The notes below the pieces were generated by a model. It had not been told where the DNA came from. It searched no databases and was given only the letters and a program-made list of their open reading frames with translations. DNA of 64,000 nt from contig ARYC01003312.1 in assembly GCA_000711775.1 (NCBI GenBank), positions 1 through 64,000 on the forward strand. Reading direction: 5' to 3'. Source of the stretch: Oxytricha trifallax. Its lineage: Eukaryota > Ciliophora > Spirotrichea > Sporadotrichida > Oxytrichidae. Shown here in pieces: positions 1-10,800 of this stretch; position 1 is the first letter of the stretch, and each line of letters opens with the position of its first letter. Position numbers and translations under genes: made by a program.

Positions 1-441
1 TATGTTCATAGAGACTTAAAGCCAGAGAACATCATGATGAACTTTCAGCCTCTTAGAGTTTATATTATTGACTTCAACAGACCTCAAAGAGTGCAAGCCT
101 CTGCATAAGGAAATATATACGGCACTCCTAGATATTTCCCAGAGAGAGAGGATTGGAGAGATGGAGACACTTAATGGGATATCTGGGCTCTAGCAGTAAT
201 AATAAAGAGCGACATGCCAAGAAACGATTACTTTAGCTGCAGGGGTGAGAGAGATTCTAAACAAAGAATCAAATAATATCTCGATAAAAATATAATAAAT
301 GGAGGTCTCAGAGAACTTGCATACTCAACTATTATGAAGCCAAGCTAAGAGAATTAGCAAACAATAGAAACAATCAAACATCAACTTAGAAAGATAAAAT
401 TTAGAAAACTGCCACATGACTCTAAGCTTACGTTTGTGTGA
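1..441 (+). CDS. TBE 57-kD zinc-finger/kinase protein, C-terminal part
   Basis: Frame 1 is open from base 1 to TGA at 439-441 when TAA/TAG are read as Gln. It begins inside the catalytic loop (YVHRDLKPEN, residues 1-10), followed by a DFN triplet in place of the usual DFG, then GTPRYFPE at the APE position and a conserved WDIWALA helix. HRD Asp, Lys and Asn are present, so this copy keeps the catalytic-loop residues. No lesion is visible in this part. The role of the TBE kinase is not known; a function in transposition or elimination is only inference. Confidence 0.88.
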
Positions 442-602
442 AATATTTTAAAAACTCGCTTGTTATACTCACTTAAAATACTAATATTTAAACATTAAAC
501 CCCTATGTAAACCCTATTAAAACCCTAATAAAGTATGCACTAATAGTCTACTTTTATCAATCAAAAACTCAATCAAACTACTGAAAGGGTTTTGGGGTTT
601 TG
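1..602. mobile_element. TBE-A, 3' part of a telomere-bearing element
   Basis: Only the end of this element lies in the window. It ends in the G4T4-type terminus GGGTTTTGGGGTTTTG (587-602), followed by ATT (603-605), the expected target duplication. The sub-terminal sequence (about 535-590) and the kinase C-terminus closely match TBE-C at 11.6-12.2 kb, so A and C belong to one subfamily. The left half and its own target duplication lie outside the window. Confidence 0.9.
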
Positions 603-2324
603 ATTCAATGGCACTCTTTTAATGTTCTGTACTTTATTGGGAGATTACTAATTCGATGATTAATTTAATAATAGATACTTCTTAGGCTGTTGTGAATTGA
701 TATCATTCCACATATAAATACTATATTACCTAATAAATAATCTTTGAATATTTGAGGGTTAGAAATTTATTGGAAAATATATCCGTACAATTTTTTTAAA
801 TAAGAGAGGAAACTATTATACAACTTTGAATTCCAGATTGTTAAAGGATACCTTAATGGTAAACTAAATTTCTGGCTGTTCATATGATAATATTTTACAA
901 TTTCAAAATATATTAAACTTTAACCTATTTTATTTTAAATTAAGGCAAAGCAATAAGCTTAAACCATTAATTCAGATTTTCTTTCATATCAATAGGTCAA
1001 TATACTATTAATAGAATCTTGCCAATCAAATTTAACATAATTAAATTAATTGAGTGGCTTTTGTATTTATAAAAAGATATTCCAAAAATTTTGTTAAAAT
1101 AGTTTTGAAAAAAGTATTTCATATTCCCTATTATTTTTATTTGTAAATTTTAAAATAAATCATTATTTCGCTGTGATGTGTGCAAACTGCTATTAAGATA
1201 GGATGTTGAAGATCTCTGCAAATTGTTTATATCATCAATAGTAATTCGATGAACTTTTTAATTTTATGATTCTTCTTTCTTCATCATATTTTACTTTGGT
1301 GGGGAAAACTTAAAATATATTTTCTCAATGTAGAAATGTAATTTCAACTGAGAAGAAATTATACATTCTTCAATTTGAATATATCTTTAAAATATAAAAA
1401 TATAAGTCCCTTTATATTATATACAGATATGTTTATAATGGGGATGTCCCTATTTCGTAAGTTTGATTAAATTATCCATAACTCAAATTCTAACCATCTT
1501 AATTCTTCTATTCTTTCAATATGCTTTATCCCGATAATACTTTCTCCTCTCTCCCCTAATACTTCATAAAACTTGAACTTATTCTATATTTTTCAAGCAA
1601 TTTGTATTTGCTTGTCCTACTGTATCTCTGCTAAATTTTATCTCTCAAGTTTTTAACTAACTCTATCTCTTCTATGTTTTATTTTTCACATAGTTTTTTA
1701 TTATTATCTTTGATTTAAAATTACTACACTGTTTTAACAGTGTCTTATTTCTAGTTAATGTCAGATAAAATGTTTTTAAGTTTAATTTTGTCAATTGTCT
1801 GAGACTTCTTAAATAATTCTTTTTCGTTGTTAGCTGATTATAAATTTAATGCACTTTTTAAGTCTTAATTCTTTGATTATAAAGTAACCTCCTTATTTTA
1901 TATGGGGGATTAGTTTGATAAGTTTAGTTAATTATAAGACTATTTCAATTTATGTTTTAATTAAGAGAGATTGAATTTATAAATTAAGGTTATGATATAG
2001 AAAATATCAATCATCAAATTAGAAATAATTAAATATGACCTAAATATTATAATAATAAAAACAAATATTTGTTAAGAGATATTTAAAATTATAATTTAAT
2101 AATTAACATATTGTTTCCTAATAGAGTAAACTCTTGATGAATATTATTAATTATAAATAGTCAATAAATAAATCGTATATTATTAAGCTATTCTCATTAC
2201 ATACGTAAATTTTCGAGTATTATTTAAAAATAAATATTATAAATTAATATTACAGTTTCAAGAATAATATTGTTCTGATTATGATTTTTATAATAAATAT
2301 ATTAAGGGTAACAATATTAAAATT
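603..2324. other. AT-rich spacer, no gene recognised
   Basis: Very AT-rich host DNA between TBE-A and the first LRR-like fragment. No conserved ORF, RNA gene or repeat boundary could be supported. By position it corresponds to about 46.7-48.27 kb of the second tandem copy, although similarity is weak here. Confidence 0.5.
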
Positions 2325-2559
2325 ATGGAATCCTTCATTAAAAATTCGTTGCTTAAATATACTAAGAGCAAATATATCCTTGGAGAAATACTTTCTTTTA
2401 CATTTTACTGTCACTAAGGACACCAATTACTATGTAGATTCAAAACCCCAAAACCCCTTAATGAGGTTTATAAGTGCTTTGATTTGTAGGGAATTTGTTA
2501 GGGGTTGGGGTTATTAATAGGTTTTAATGTGAAATTTATAGTAAATTTATTTAATTTAA

Positions 2560-4008
2560 TCACTCAAAATGCACTTTTGGATCATGTGGGAGAGGTCTGA
2601 AGTTTATCTTACTTAACCACAACTCTATCTGCTCTATTGATATGTCTGATCTTGAGTTTGGTTTAATTATTATTGACTCTGCCATTTGTTTCATTGATTG
2701 AGATACTCTTGTTTTGTCAATAAATTGCTTTATTCTTTGCCTTGCATCCTTCTCGCACCTTGTAGAGTAGTAATCGTTGCGAGGCATATCGCACTCCATT
2801 ATTATTGCTGCTAAAGCCCACACATCCCACTAAAAGTCTCCATCTCTCCAGTCTTCTCTTTCTGGGTAGTACCCTTGCGTTCCCATTACAGTTCCAAGCC
2901 TTGTTACTTCCACTCTTTAGGCTCTGTTAAAATAGATTATTGCTACTCTTACAGGTGAGAAGTTTATCATTATATTTTCTGGCTTCAAATCTCTATGAAT
3001 AAAGCCTAACTTATGTAGCTCTTTTATACCTTGTAAGGTTTAAGTTGCTATCAAAGCAAGCTACTTATGATTCCTTTGATCAGTAATGAAATCTCTGAGG
3101 GTCATTTCATATAGTGGCAGTCTAAAAGCAACATGATCCTTGGCAAGGAGAATAGCATCGAGCTTGATTAAGTAACTACACTCTTTAAACTTTGCTTGAG
3201 TGAGTACTTGATACTCATTTGTAAACTCCATCTAATATTTATCATCACTTAAGAGATAGTTGAAGGGATACACCTTGTATGCGTATTGATGATCATTGAT
3301 AACTTTCTTATCAAAGGAGTCTTCTTATATAAGGTAGCTTTAAAGTGAAGTGTCTAGGTCAATTTAGGCCAGAACAGGAATCTTTTTATATTGAATTTTA
3401 ATCATGATCTTTGTGATTTCGGATGCTAGTAGGTTGCGTGATTTCCTCACATATTCTGATTCACTAGCTTGTTCGAGCTCTACCACTTTCGAAGATTCTC
3501 TTGCTTTTCTTTTGTTTAGTAGCTTCAATTCATCTTGATGCTTTTCAATTTCTAAATCTTTCTTGTGAGCTTTTAAAAGATGCTTCCTTAAATCTCTTGT
3601 ATGAGCATACTGCTTATGGCACTCGAAGCAATCATACTTTCCGTCGATTTTATCGTGCTTTAAGTATACAGTTGGCTTGGCTTCTCTATGCTCTTTCATA
3701 TGCCTATACCAACTAGATTTATGAGCGAAGTCTCTCTCACACTTATCACAAAAGTATACTTCTACTTCTTCAGTTTGTATAGGAATTTCATTAATACCTT
3801 TCTCCTCCTCTCTGTCTCCCACACACTTGTTTGCCATTTATTTTCTATTATTAATTTCTATTTTAATAACAGAGACCTCAAGTGATAGCTCTGGTAGTTC
3901 TTTATGAGAGTTCATCTCACAGCTATCACACTTTTTATTGCTGCCAAAGGTAAGTCTCATTTAGTTTGATGGAAGTGCTGTTGTTTTTCTTAAAATGTTA
4001 GCGCTCAT
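2560..4008 (-). CDS. TBE-B 57-kD C2H2 zinc-finger / kinase-like protein
   Basis: A single open code-6 frame of 482 residues, from ATG at 4008 to TGA at 2560-2562. The N-terminus begins MSANILRK with a CxxC knuckle (KKCDSCE). Residues about 85-150 hold two C2H2 fingers (FCDKCERDF...H...H and CFECHKQY...H...H). A helical linker follows, then a kinase-like domain with the catalytic loop FIHRDLKPEN and GTQGYYPE. The metal-binding DFG position, DFN in sister copies, reads YFN here, so the Asp is lost and activity is doubtful. The start was chosen because MSAN is conserved in the C and H copies; the internal MANKC Met is less likely. It is transcribed away from the 22-kD gene. Confidence 0.93.
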
Positions 4009-4194
4009 ATTTAAATTTGAATTTAAAATTATAAAACTGCCTCTATAACTGAGAGCTTATATGAGAGCTTTCCAAGCCTTCAAGTTTCAAAGGAAGTTTT
4101 AAGAGTATTAGAGAAGATATATGAGTGCTAAGGGACGAGCCAGCTCTAAATATAGGTGAGAAAGTAACCATATTAACTTTCAATATTGAGTTGA

Positions 4195-4345
4195 TTATAG
4201 CACGTACCAATTTAGGAGGTGCTCCTAATTAAGTACGTACCGTTTTAGGAGGTATTTTCTCATTTTATGATTAAAATTAGGGTGCTCCTAATTAAGTACT
4301 AGCATTTTAGGAGATGCTCCTAATTAAGTACGTACCAATTTAAAT
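4195..4345. promoter_or_regulatory. Repeat block between divergent TBE-B genes
   Basis: Several copies of a unit built from TTTAGGAG(G/A), GTGCTCCTAATTAAG and TACGTACC stand in direct and inverted order between the kinase start (4008) and the 22-kD start (4544). The same block occurs in TBE-I (about 41335-41510) and TBE-H (about 55865-56045). Its place in a divergent promoter region suggests a regulatory role or a binding site for element proteins; this is inference. Confidence 0.55.
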
Positions 4346-4543
4346 CTAAAAATACGGAACTATAACAGTAGAAATTGATATCAATTTCTCAAGTTTGAAA
4401 CCAGTTCTCAAACCCTTTTCCATATCCTACTTAGAGGTTTACCTCCTATAGGATGCCCATATTTTTTAGTAAGTTTTTCAGAGGTATATAATTGAAATCA
4501 ATAAACTTAAATTTTAATATCATTTCATAGATCTGTAAACAAG

Positions 4544-5328
4544 ATGGAGTCAATGAATGATGCAATGAAAAGAGTGCAAGCACAAGAATTGATTCAAAGA
4601 TTTAGAAGCAAGGAGGATTTGCATCGCTACCTGGTGCAGCAAGGTAATGAACTCATAGTAACTAATCTTGATTATGTAGTTGGTTTGTTCCTGCCAACGA
4701 TGGAAGGTACTAAAATTTCATTTCTAAGAGCGATACTCTGCGAAGAGAAGAAAGCATTAAAAACTTAAGATGTCAAGTTTGCAAAAATTCCAAACTATCC
4801 AGAGATTTCAGTAACTAACTTATAGGACGATGCTATGAACGAACCAGAGGTTTCGCAGTACCTGCCTACTAAGAAGCAGTTGTCAAATACACTACTTGAA
4901 AGAAACTATTTCTTTGGCATACTTGCAACAATCAAAGGTGATTACTTGAAAGAAATTATTCAAGAATCTCATAAGAAAAGGTACAGCATTTCAGAAGATA
5001 AGGACAAACAAGGGATCAAGATAAGTGAGAGCTGGTTATCAGAGCTACAGAAGCACCCTTATATTTCAAGTAAGATTTCAAGCTTAACTCTTTAGAAAAA
5101 TCTGGTACTGGCATCTTCTTGATGAAGGAATAGAGCAAGCTTCACAGAGAGCGAAAGTCGCAGACAAAGTATGAAGTTAGCAAGAGACTTTATTCAAATA
5201 TTTAGCCTCCAGAGTCAATGAACATAGATGCTGGAGCTGGCAGCAAGAGAAGAAATCTTGGAGGAGGGAAGCAAGAAGTAGAAGAAAAGAAAGAGAAGCC
5301 AGCTCTCACGAAAGAGTTTTAAATGTGA
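4544..5328 (+). CDS. TBE-B 22-kD protein, with a 26-nt intron
   Basis: Starts MESMNDAMKRV at 4544. The frame is open, TAA/TAG = Gln, to the intron at 5070-5095, then continues as SGTGIFLMKE to TGA at 5326-5328. Removing 26 nt leaves 759 nt (252 residues). Conserved blocks across all TBE copies are RFRSKEDL, VGLFLPTMEGTK, NYPEISVTNL, QYLPTKKQLS, FFGILATIK and KHPYIS. The C-terminus is Lys/Glu rich. Function is unknown; in the literature this is the TBE 22-kD ORF. It converges on the transposase gene with stops about 10 nt apart. Confidence 0.9.
5070..5095 (+). other. 26-nt spliceosomal intron in the 22-kD gene
   Basis: Begins GTAAG and ends TTTAG, with a TTAAC branch-like motif. Unspliced, the frame hits a stop soon after; spliced, it joins KHPYIS to KKSGTG. 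Equivalent introns stand at the same codon in C, D, E, G and H, with lengths 26, 26, 28, 25 and 26, and all restore the same frame. Confidence 0.85.
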
Positions 5329-5337
5329 CTTAAATAT

Positions 5338-6396
5338 TCATTAACTTAACTCTAAAACTTATTTATATACATTCACTCTCCCTTCTTTAGCACATTTTAT
5401 GCCAACTAATTATCAACTCTCTTAGCTGAACTTTTTATAAAATCGACTCTATCAATAGGTAGGTCATGCATCAGGTGGTATAGCAGCAGTTTCTTATAAT
5501 GACCTTTTAGTATACCCCAGTAGAATTCAATTCCATTAAACTATGGACTGTAAGGCACATTGAACACTGGCGTTATTCTAAGTTGTTCATAACACTTCCT
5601 TGTATCTTTTGTCTTATGAACTGAAAGATTATCAACAAACAGTATAATCTCTTATTCAGGGTACTTCTCTCTCAGCTGCTATAAGAACTTAATATACTGC
5701 TCTTTCTTAATAGAGCGATGAATAAGATATGTTTCTAAACCAGCATCCTCGCTAATTCCTCCAAGAATTTCCATTGTTAATACCTTGGCTTTCTAGTCAT
5801 AAACTTCTATATTACTATGCATCTTATACCAAGACTTCTAGATGAAAGTATTGAAGGTAAACTCAGCCTCGTCAGCAAGTATGAACTTAATATTATTCTA
5901 TTAGGCTCTCTGCATTTAATTATAAAAATAATTTAAGTTATTGTTGTAAAATGGCAGAGTGAAATCAATCACTCTCTTGATACGATTCACACCTTTGTAA
6001 GAGATACCATTTCGTTTATAGATGTTGGCTATAGACTAAGCAGAGATCTTTAACTCAGGGAATTGGCGATGAAACATAGTAGCTCGTTGGTCGAGAGAGA
6101 AGTGAGCCCAATACTTCAAAGTTTTCTCATTAATGAGATAGTCAATATGCTTCTATGAAAACTTTGACTACCTCTTACTTAGAATTCAGCTACAATTGCT
6201 TTAATTATAGGTCAATAAGACAGTGGGAGTGAACAGTTGACGGACTTCGCTTTAAGAGTACAGCAATAGACTTATAGTTTAGTACTGGTTTGACTTATTC
6301 ACTGTATATATCACATCCATATCGCAGTTTAAACACTAAATCTATATACTCTTCATCATAAATAGACCCCAAAAGCTTGTTATTTTTGTCTCGCAT
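5338..6396 (-). pseudogene. TBE-B 42-kD DD34E transposase, frameshifted
   Basis: IS630/Tc1-mariner type transposase. ATG at 6396 (MRDKNNKLLG), with homology running to TGA at 5338-5340. The catalytic triad is visible: Asp in HADEA (5871-5873), Asp in FVDN (5631-5633), Glu in NGIE (5526-5528). Thirty-four residues lie between the last two, giving DD34E. Against sister copies it has lost 2 nt near 6168-6180, an in-frame Pro codon in the HP(R)SI block, and 1 nt near 5391-5400, so no full-length product is expected without repair. The N-terminal half is a helix-rich DNA-binding region. Confidence 0.9.
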
Positions 6397-6885
6397 TTAA
6401 TTAATAACCCCAAACCCTAACAAATTCCCTCCAAATCAAAGCAGTTATAAACCTCATTAAGGGGTTTTGGGGTTTTGATTGAATAAAGAATCCTACAATT
6501 TACTTAAAAATGATGACTACTTTATAAGGGTTTTTAAGAAACAGAAGCGTGAGGTAGTTTTACGAGGAAATTAAGAACATTTACAAACTCTCAGTAAGAT
6601 AAACTTTGCCTATGATTATTGTATTATATAAGCCAAAAATGTTCTCGATAGTTTAAATATAATGGTTGTATATTAAATCAAATTTCTGCAAAATAATTGC
6701 TATTTAAATGGAATCATAAATGCTCATATAAAGGTTTGTTGATTTATTATGCAGCATAAGCTGTCGAGGATCGGATTGTTAATCAAATTTCCAAAAAAAT
6801 TCGCCAGGATCTAAATGTTTCTCTAGCTCTCCAAAAAAAAGATAAAAGGAATTGTTTAGAGCAGTCTTAAAATAGAGCTTCATAA

Positions 6886-7215
6886 TCAATCTCTTTTCTT
6901 TGCTAATTATAATTTATAATATGAAAACTTTAAACTAATTATAATTGTATTGACATTAAAACTAAAACTTTTTATACAAATCAAAAATGGAAATCTCTCT
7001 AATATTGTTTGATCTTCTTCTTCATCGTCATCAATAATATATCTAATGTGTTTTAAGTCCCCTCTTTCTGATGCTAAGCTAAGCACCATTCTAGCTGCAC
7101 CTGTGGTTTTTCCAGGTATAACCACTAAAAAATTAAAAATAAAGATATTCAAATTGTAACTTACATTTTTTGTGAGTGCTGTACTTCCACCTGCGTCTGA
7201 TTATGCGAATACTTT
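6886..7215 (-). CDS. Unrecognised gene segment with a 40-nt intron (probable MDS)
   Basis: A GC-richer patch read on the minus strand. An upstream exon encodes RRRWKYSTHKK; a 40-nt intron starting GTAAGT and ending in a T-run plus TAG (about 7126-7165) splices it in frame to LVIPGKTTGAARMV, then SLASERGDLKHIRYI, an acidic DDDEEED stretch and an Ile/Phe-rich tail to TGA at 6886-6888. The 'ERGDLKHIRYI' pattern resembles ankyrin-like helices, but no family is claimed. Composition, the clean intron and the lack of TBE similarity suggest a macronuclear-destined segment or germline-limited gene. The 5' end is not defined. Confidence 0.55.
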
Positions 7216-7345
7216 TTATTAAATTAAGTTTTTGATTAAATTAATTTCTTATAATAAATCATGAATGATGACATATGAACAGTGCCTGGCTCTCATGTTA
7301 AATAGTTCAACTTTAGTACAAGAGTGATGTAGATCTAGCATCTAA

Positions 7346-7717
7346 ATGCAGGTAAAAGCTTATAAGTTTTCAGGGCGTTTATCAAATCTACACTCCTGGT
7401 AACCTGTTTCACCGCAATTTTTTTATGATTTAGGACCCTCGTTTTAACTTCTTTTCGGAGGATCGATATCAATCTACTTGATAATTAAAGCTATAAGTTT
7501 TCCAAAATACCTTGGGACAGTTAGCTGGTTATCTCTTAAGGTGGATTCTTAACTTAATCCTGCTACTTAGAGTCGTTATTGTGTAGATAAGGCAGCCAAA
7601 TCTTCTACTGCTAAAAGATTATTCAGAGTCTTCACAAGTAAGTTTCAAGGCACAGTTACTGATAGTGTCCATCTAGGATTCTATTTTTATCAATTACCTA
7701 ATTTCAAAACTTATTGA
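7346..7717 (+). CDS. Unrecognised 123-residue ORF with a hydrophobic segment (probable MDS)
   Basis: Code-6 ORF from ATG at 7346 to TGA at 7715-7717, GC-richer than its surroundings and without any TBE similarity. It reads as a soluble N-part, a hydrophobic stretch (GGSISIYLIIKAISF, about residues 41-55) and a basic C-part with KAAKSSTAKRLFRVF. It could be one exon of a membrane protein. It lies about 130 bp from the oppositely oriented segment at 6886-7215, as expected for scrambled or inverted MDSs, but pointers were not identified. No counterpart was recognised in the second tandem copy. Confidence 0.5.
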
Positions 7718-8059
7718 TTTGTCATGTAGAGATTAATAGAATCCATGAGTTATGATAAAGCAAAATGCAATTACTTTCTTGTCATATCACTTATTTTTTG
7801 TTCACTAAAAGCCATGAATGACTTTTAAACTTCCTAGATATTCATCAAGATTTTGCCAATGTTCTAAAATGATTTATTACTTCCCGATTAAATGGCTTTC
7901 ATGGAAGGCAAAACATTTAATCGCATGGTTCTTTATGATTCTGTTTAACTATCAAAGTTTAATTATGTATATGAATTAATTGATCTTTTAAAAGATAATA
8001 TAAAGTGTATCATCTCTTCATAAAAGTGGATACCTTATGAATTTTTAAAATAAAGCTGG

Positions 8060-8454
8060 TATAAAGCTAAAAGATTTAGAGTACATATAGATATCACAGA
8101 TCTATAAGCCATGATAAATGAACAAAGTTTTAAATTTTTTATAATATATTTAAATATAATAAATTTGCTGTCTCTTAAAATTTCAAAAACTCTTAAAAAT
8201 GGTGTATTAAAATAAATTGTGATTATTACAATAATTATCAGTCATATAGCCATTTAACCATAAAATCTATAAATAAAGTCAATAACTAATAAAAGATCCC
8301 CACTAATAATCTCTTAGGATATTGATTTTTAAACCATTTACTGTTAAATTTAGGTATGTATTTAAAATACCTTATTAAACATACGTAATTGAAAATAAAT
8401 TAAAAAATTAAAAAATTAAAAAAATGAAACTTAATAAAGAGTTTTGAGATTTTG
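8060..8454 (-). pseudogene. Decayed TBE transposase 5' part and right terminus
   Basis: Ends in a degenerate terminus GAGTTTTGAGATTTTG followed by ATT. Inside, a block near 8085-8150 matches the transposase stretch that includes the MFHRQFP region in live copies. The same relic, with the same flanks, lies at about 49.1-49.72 kb in the second tandem copy, so it was inserted before the locus duplicated. Too decayed to translate. Confidence 0.6.
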
Positions 8455-8589
8455 ATTAACCTCTAATCAAATCTTATTATTCCTTTCATGCAATAAGTTC
8501 AAATGGCTTACTTCTCAAAACCTTCAAATATCAACTTAATTATTTCTATTTATTAATAAAGAAATACATTCAAGTCTTGGGTTAAATTA

Positions 8590-8900
8590 TTATTATTGTT
8601 GGCATTTAACTATTATGGGTACCATGTAAATTTGGCACTTGTTCGATAGTTAATTCAAAATATATTGACTATTTTATAGCATTCCTCGAGCGAGCGAGAT
8701 AGATTGATTTATTTTTTGCAACAAAAATAAGGTTGGCGAATCTACTGATGAAATAAATTTCTCGATTTATTTAGCAACCAAGAATTCGAAATAATAGTCC
8801 AGATATTTTAAATATTCTATCGAAAAAGGACCATATTGAATTTGGTTTCATTAAGATAATTGCTAACTATTTTAATAATTTAATTTTTCAAACTCAGTTA
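8590..8900. repeat. Decayed hairpin MITE of family M
   Basis: Contains eroded forms of the blocks seen in the intact M copies: CGATAG..AATTCAAAAT, GAGCGAGATAGATTGATTT and, on the far side, AATAGTCCAGATATTTTAAA. The two arms no longer pair well. Boundaries are approximate. Confidence 0.45.
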
Positions 8901-9681
8901 TAATTTAAAAATAATTTTTTAGAATAAAATATATTTTGACTATACTTCACAAATATATTATTAATTATTGATAAAATAAAAAATATTAGGAATTTATAAA
9001 AACGAAATAAATAATAACTGATTAGAAAGTGATATTTATAAAAAATTATTGATTAATATATGGAAAAAACTAAAAAATACGAAAGAAAATTGCATGCTTA
9101 CTTTCGATTTACTAACTATAACTCATAGTAAATATTTATGAATTATATATTTTAAAGTTTTCCAAAATTGTTCTATTTTAGCGAACAACTAGTTCTCTTG
9201 ATTTATTTATAGTTAGTTGATTATGTTAGTTTAATAAGCGCTCATTTCAAGTACACATAAATCTCTCTAATATATTTTGAAAGCGCTGGTAGGTATAAGT
9301 AAATGCTTTAAATTGACTATTATTATTTACAATAATTCATTTTTAGTAAAAAGTCTTTGAAATAAAGAAAAATATACTAGAAATTTCAATAATTCTATGT
9401 AAAAAAAGAAATGTAGTATAAATTCTTACTTTAATGGACATCGAAGTAATAAAAGACAGTGATCCATTTTTAATTTAAGATAATCAAAATTATTTCTGTT
9501 TTTATTAATCTAGTATTTAATTTTAAATTTCAAAAATTCACGATCGATATTTAACTTTGACTTTGAATGCTTAGCCATTATTTATACTTCGAAAAATGCA
9601 TAAATCAATGAGAATACGGGTGAGGAAATTCCTAAATAATCAAGCACATTGCCAATATACTTTAATTAATTTATCAAAGAT

Positions 9682-10065
9682 TTAATCGAAATAAAGTGTC
9701 TGACGTAATTGAAGAGCCTAGTATTGATAAATAGTGATATTTTATTCATTCCTTTCGCAAAGTTTTATGAGAAATATAAAGAAACTTAGCTTAATGCATT
9801 GTAAATTCAAAATACTCAATAATTAACAGTAGGATAAAAAAGTTTTGTGATTCAAGAGTTAAACATGTTACTAAGAAAAGTATTAGAATTTTAAAACATT
9901 CAAGAGCTACTTTTTAATTGGAATTATATAAATAAAGAAATCTTACAAGAAATTGTCCAATCTCTAAAATTAGCCTAAAATCTTTCTAAATTAGATATTA
10001 TTATAACCAATCAAAAGCCCAATTTTTTTAATACTTTTTTGATAAGAATTAAATTAATTATATTT
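9682..10065 (+). pseudogene. LRR-like ORF fragment, copy 1
   Basis: Reads without TGA for about 128 codons (LIEIKCLTQLKSL at the start, NIQELLFNWNYINKEILQ in the middle, NQKPNFFN near the end). The paralogue at 51140-51540 shares KCLTQL, FNWxYIxKE and NQKP in the same order, so the frame is under or was recently under constraint. No domain can be named with certainty; regular Leu/Ile spacing suggests an LRR or helical-repeat protein. Confidence 0.5.
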
Positions 10066-10289
10066 TTATCGATTTATGTAAATGTTTATAATTTATTAAT
10101 ATTAATTAAATTGACTATTTCAAAATAGTCTCTAAATATTACTCAATAATATAAACTATGTCAGCTTACAGATTACTGAATTTTACTGCTTAATTATTAA
10201 TTTAATCTAAAAATATTATTAATAATTAATAGAGAAATAAATAAATTAATAAACAAACACATTGTACATCAATTGCTATTTTTTTAACT

Positions 10290-10800
10290 TCTTATAAAAC
10301 TAATTGGTTTTTCTTTAAACAATTCTTTTTTTTGAGTATATTTTATGATTTCAGGGTGTTTCTTCATCATTATATTTATAATATTAATTGCTCTCATTTA
10401 AGATATTTCCGATAAATTGTTTCAAAGATTCCCCAGATAATCTCGAGTTTAATAAACATTCTTAAAATGAATGCGGGTACTTTCTAAGCACTATTTAATC
10501 CATAATTTAAACTCAAGAGGTTGAAACTTACTCAATTCTTTATTGGTTCAGATTAATTAGAAGAAATTTAATCTGATTCGTAACTCAATTCTCTACAATA
10601 ATTTTTTTTCGCATTTTTTTGATTTGAAATAGTGTTTTTAACCATTCAATAAAAGAAAACCTAAAGCTCCTTGGTTTTATCCAAAATAAAGTTGCACTAA
10701 TGCCGTATAAATTGCTTTTTTATGCCAAATTTTATTATTTTACATATTGAAATGATCATTTTTTTAACAAAAAATTCGTTTTACTTTGGAGAATTATACC
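10290..10800 (-). pseudogene. Decayed TBE kinase fragment, copy 1
   Basis: Around 10420-10540 the minus strand keeps eroded copies of the activation-loop block (CCCAGATAATCTCGAG...TTCTAAGCAC) and of the DFN region found in TBE kinase genes. The same relic lies at 51750-52450 in the second tandem copy, where it is clearer. It may be the left part of TBE-F separated by the TBE-D insertion; this is not proven. Confidence 0.45.

Larger units (their letters stand above)
2441..6477. mobile_element. TBE-B, complete telomere-bearing element
   Basis: A 4037-bp element with inverted ends CAAAACCCCAAAACCCC (2441-2457) and its complement (6461-6477), flanked by ATT at 2438-2440 and 6478-6480. Gene order is kinase (-), 22-kD (+), transposase (-). 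Its empty site survives in the paralogous locus at 48384-48386, where the flanks join around a single ATT. It is the least damaged TBE here: the kinase and 22-kD reading frames are intact, and only the transposase is frameshifted. Confidence 0.96.
2325..6741 (+). pseudogene. LRR-like ORF fragment (copy 1), split by TBE-B
   Basis: The segments 2325-2440 and 6478-about 6741 form one code-6 ORF when TBE-B and one ATT are removed. It starts MESF and is about 130 codons long. The uninterrupted paralogue at 48271 reads MESY and shares LGEILSFTFYCHQGH and the NDDY...FKK...GNQEHL...TLSKINF blocks. Spaced Leu/Ile and the LSKIN-type pattern resemble leucine-rich repeats, but no family could be named. 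In vivo the TBE would be removed during macronuclear development, so the ORF may be functional after excision or simply a relic. Confidence 0.6.

Noticed and set aside
2441..2457. C4A4 repeats as real telomeres or chromosome ends
   Set aside because: Only two units, always followed by TBE sub-terminal sequence and flanked by a 3-bp duplication; these are transposon tips, and host DNA continues on both sides.
4639..4686. A second intron in the 22-kD gene (GTAAT...GTAG or GTAAG...TAG, 34-37 nt) in B, C, D and E
   Set aside because: In B and C the length is 36 nt, so no frame evidence; TBE-F is openly coding there without a donor site and keeps similar residues; D works only unspliced. Best read as coding sequence, with a frameshift in E.
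7725..8393. A code-6 ORF of more than 200 codons on the plus strand
   Set aside because: It lies antisense over the decayed TBE transposase relic and is not conserved in the second copy; with only TGA as stop, long chance ORFs are expected in AT-rich DNA.
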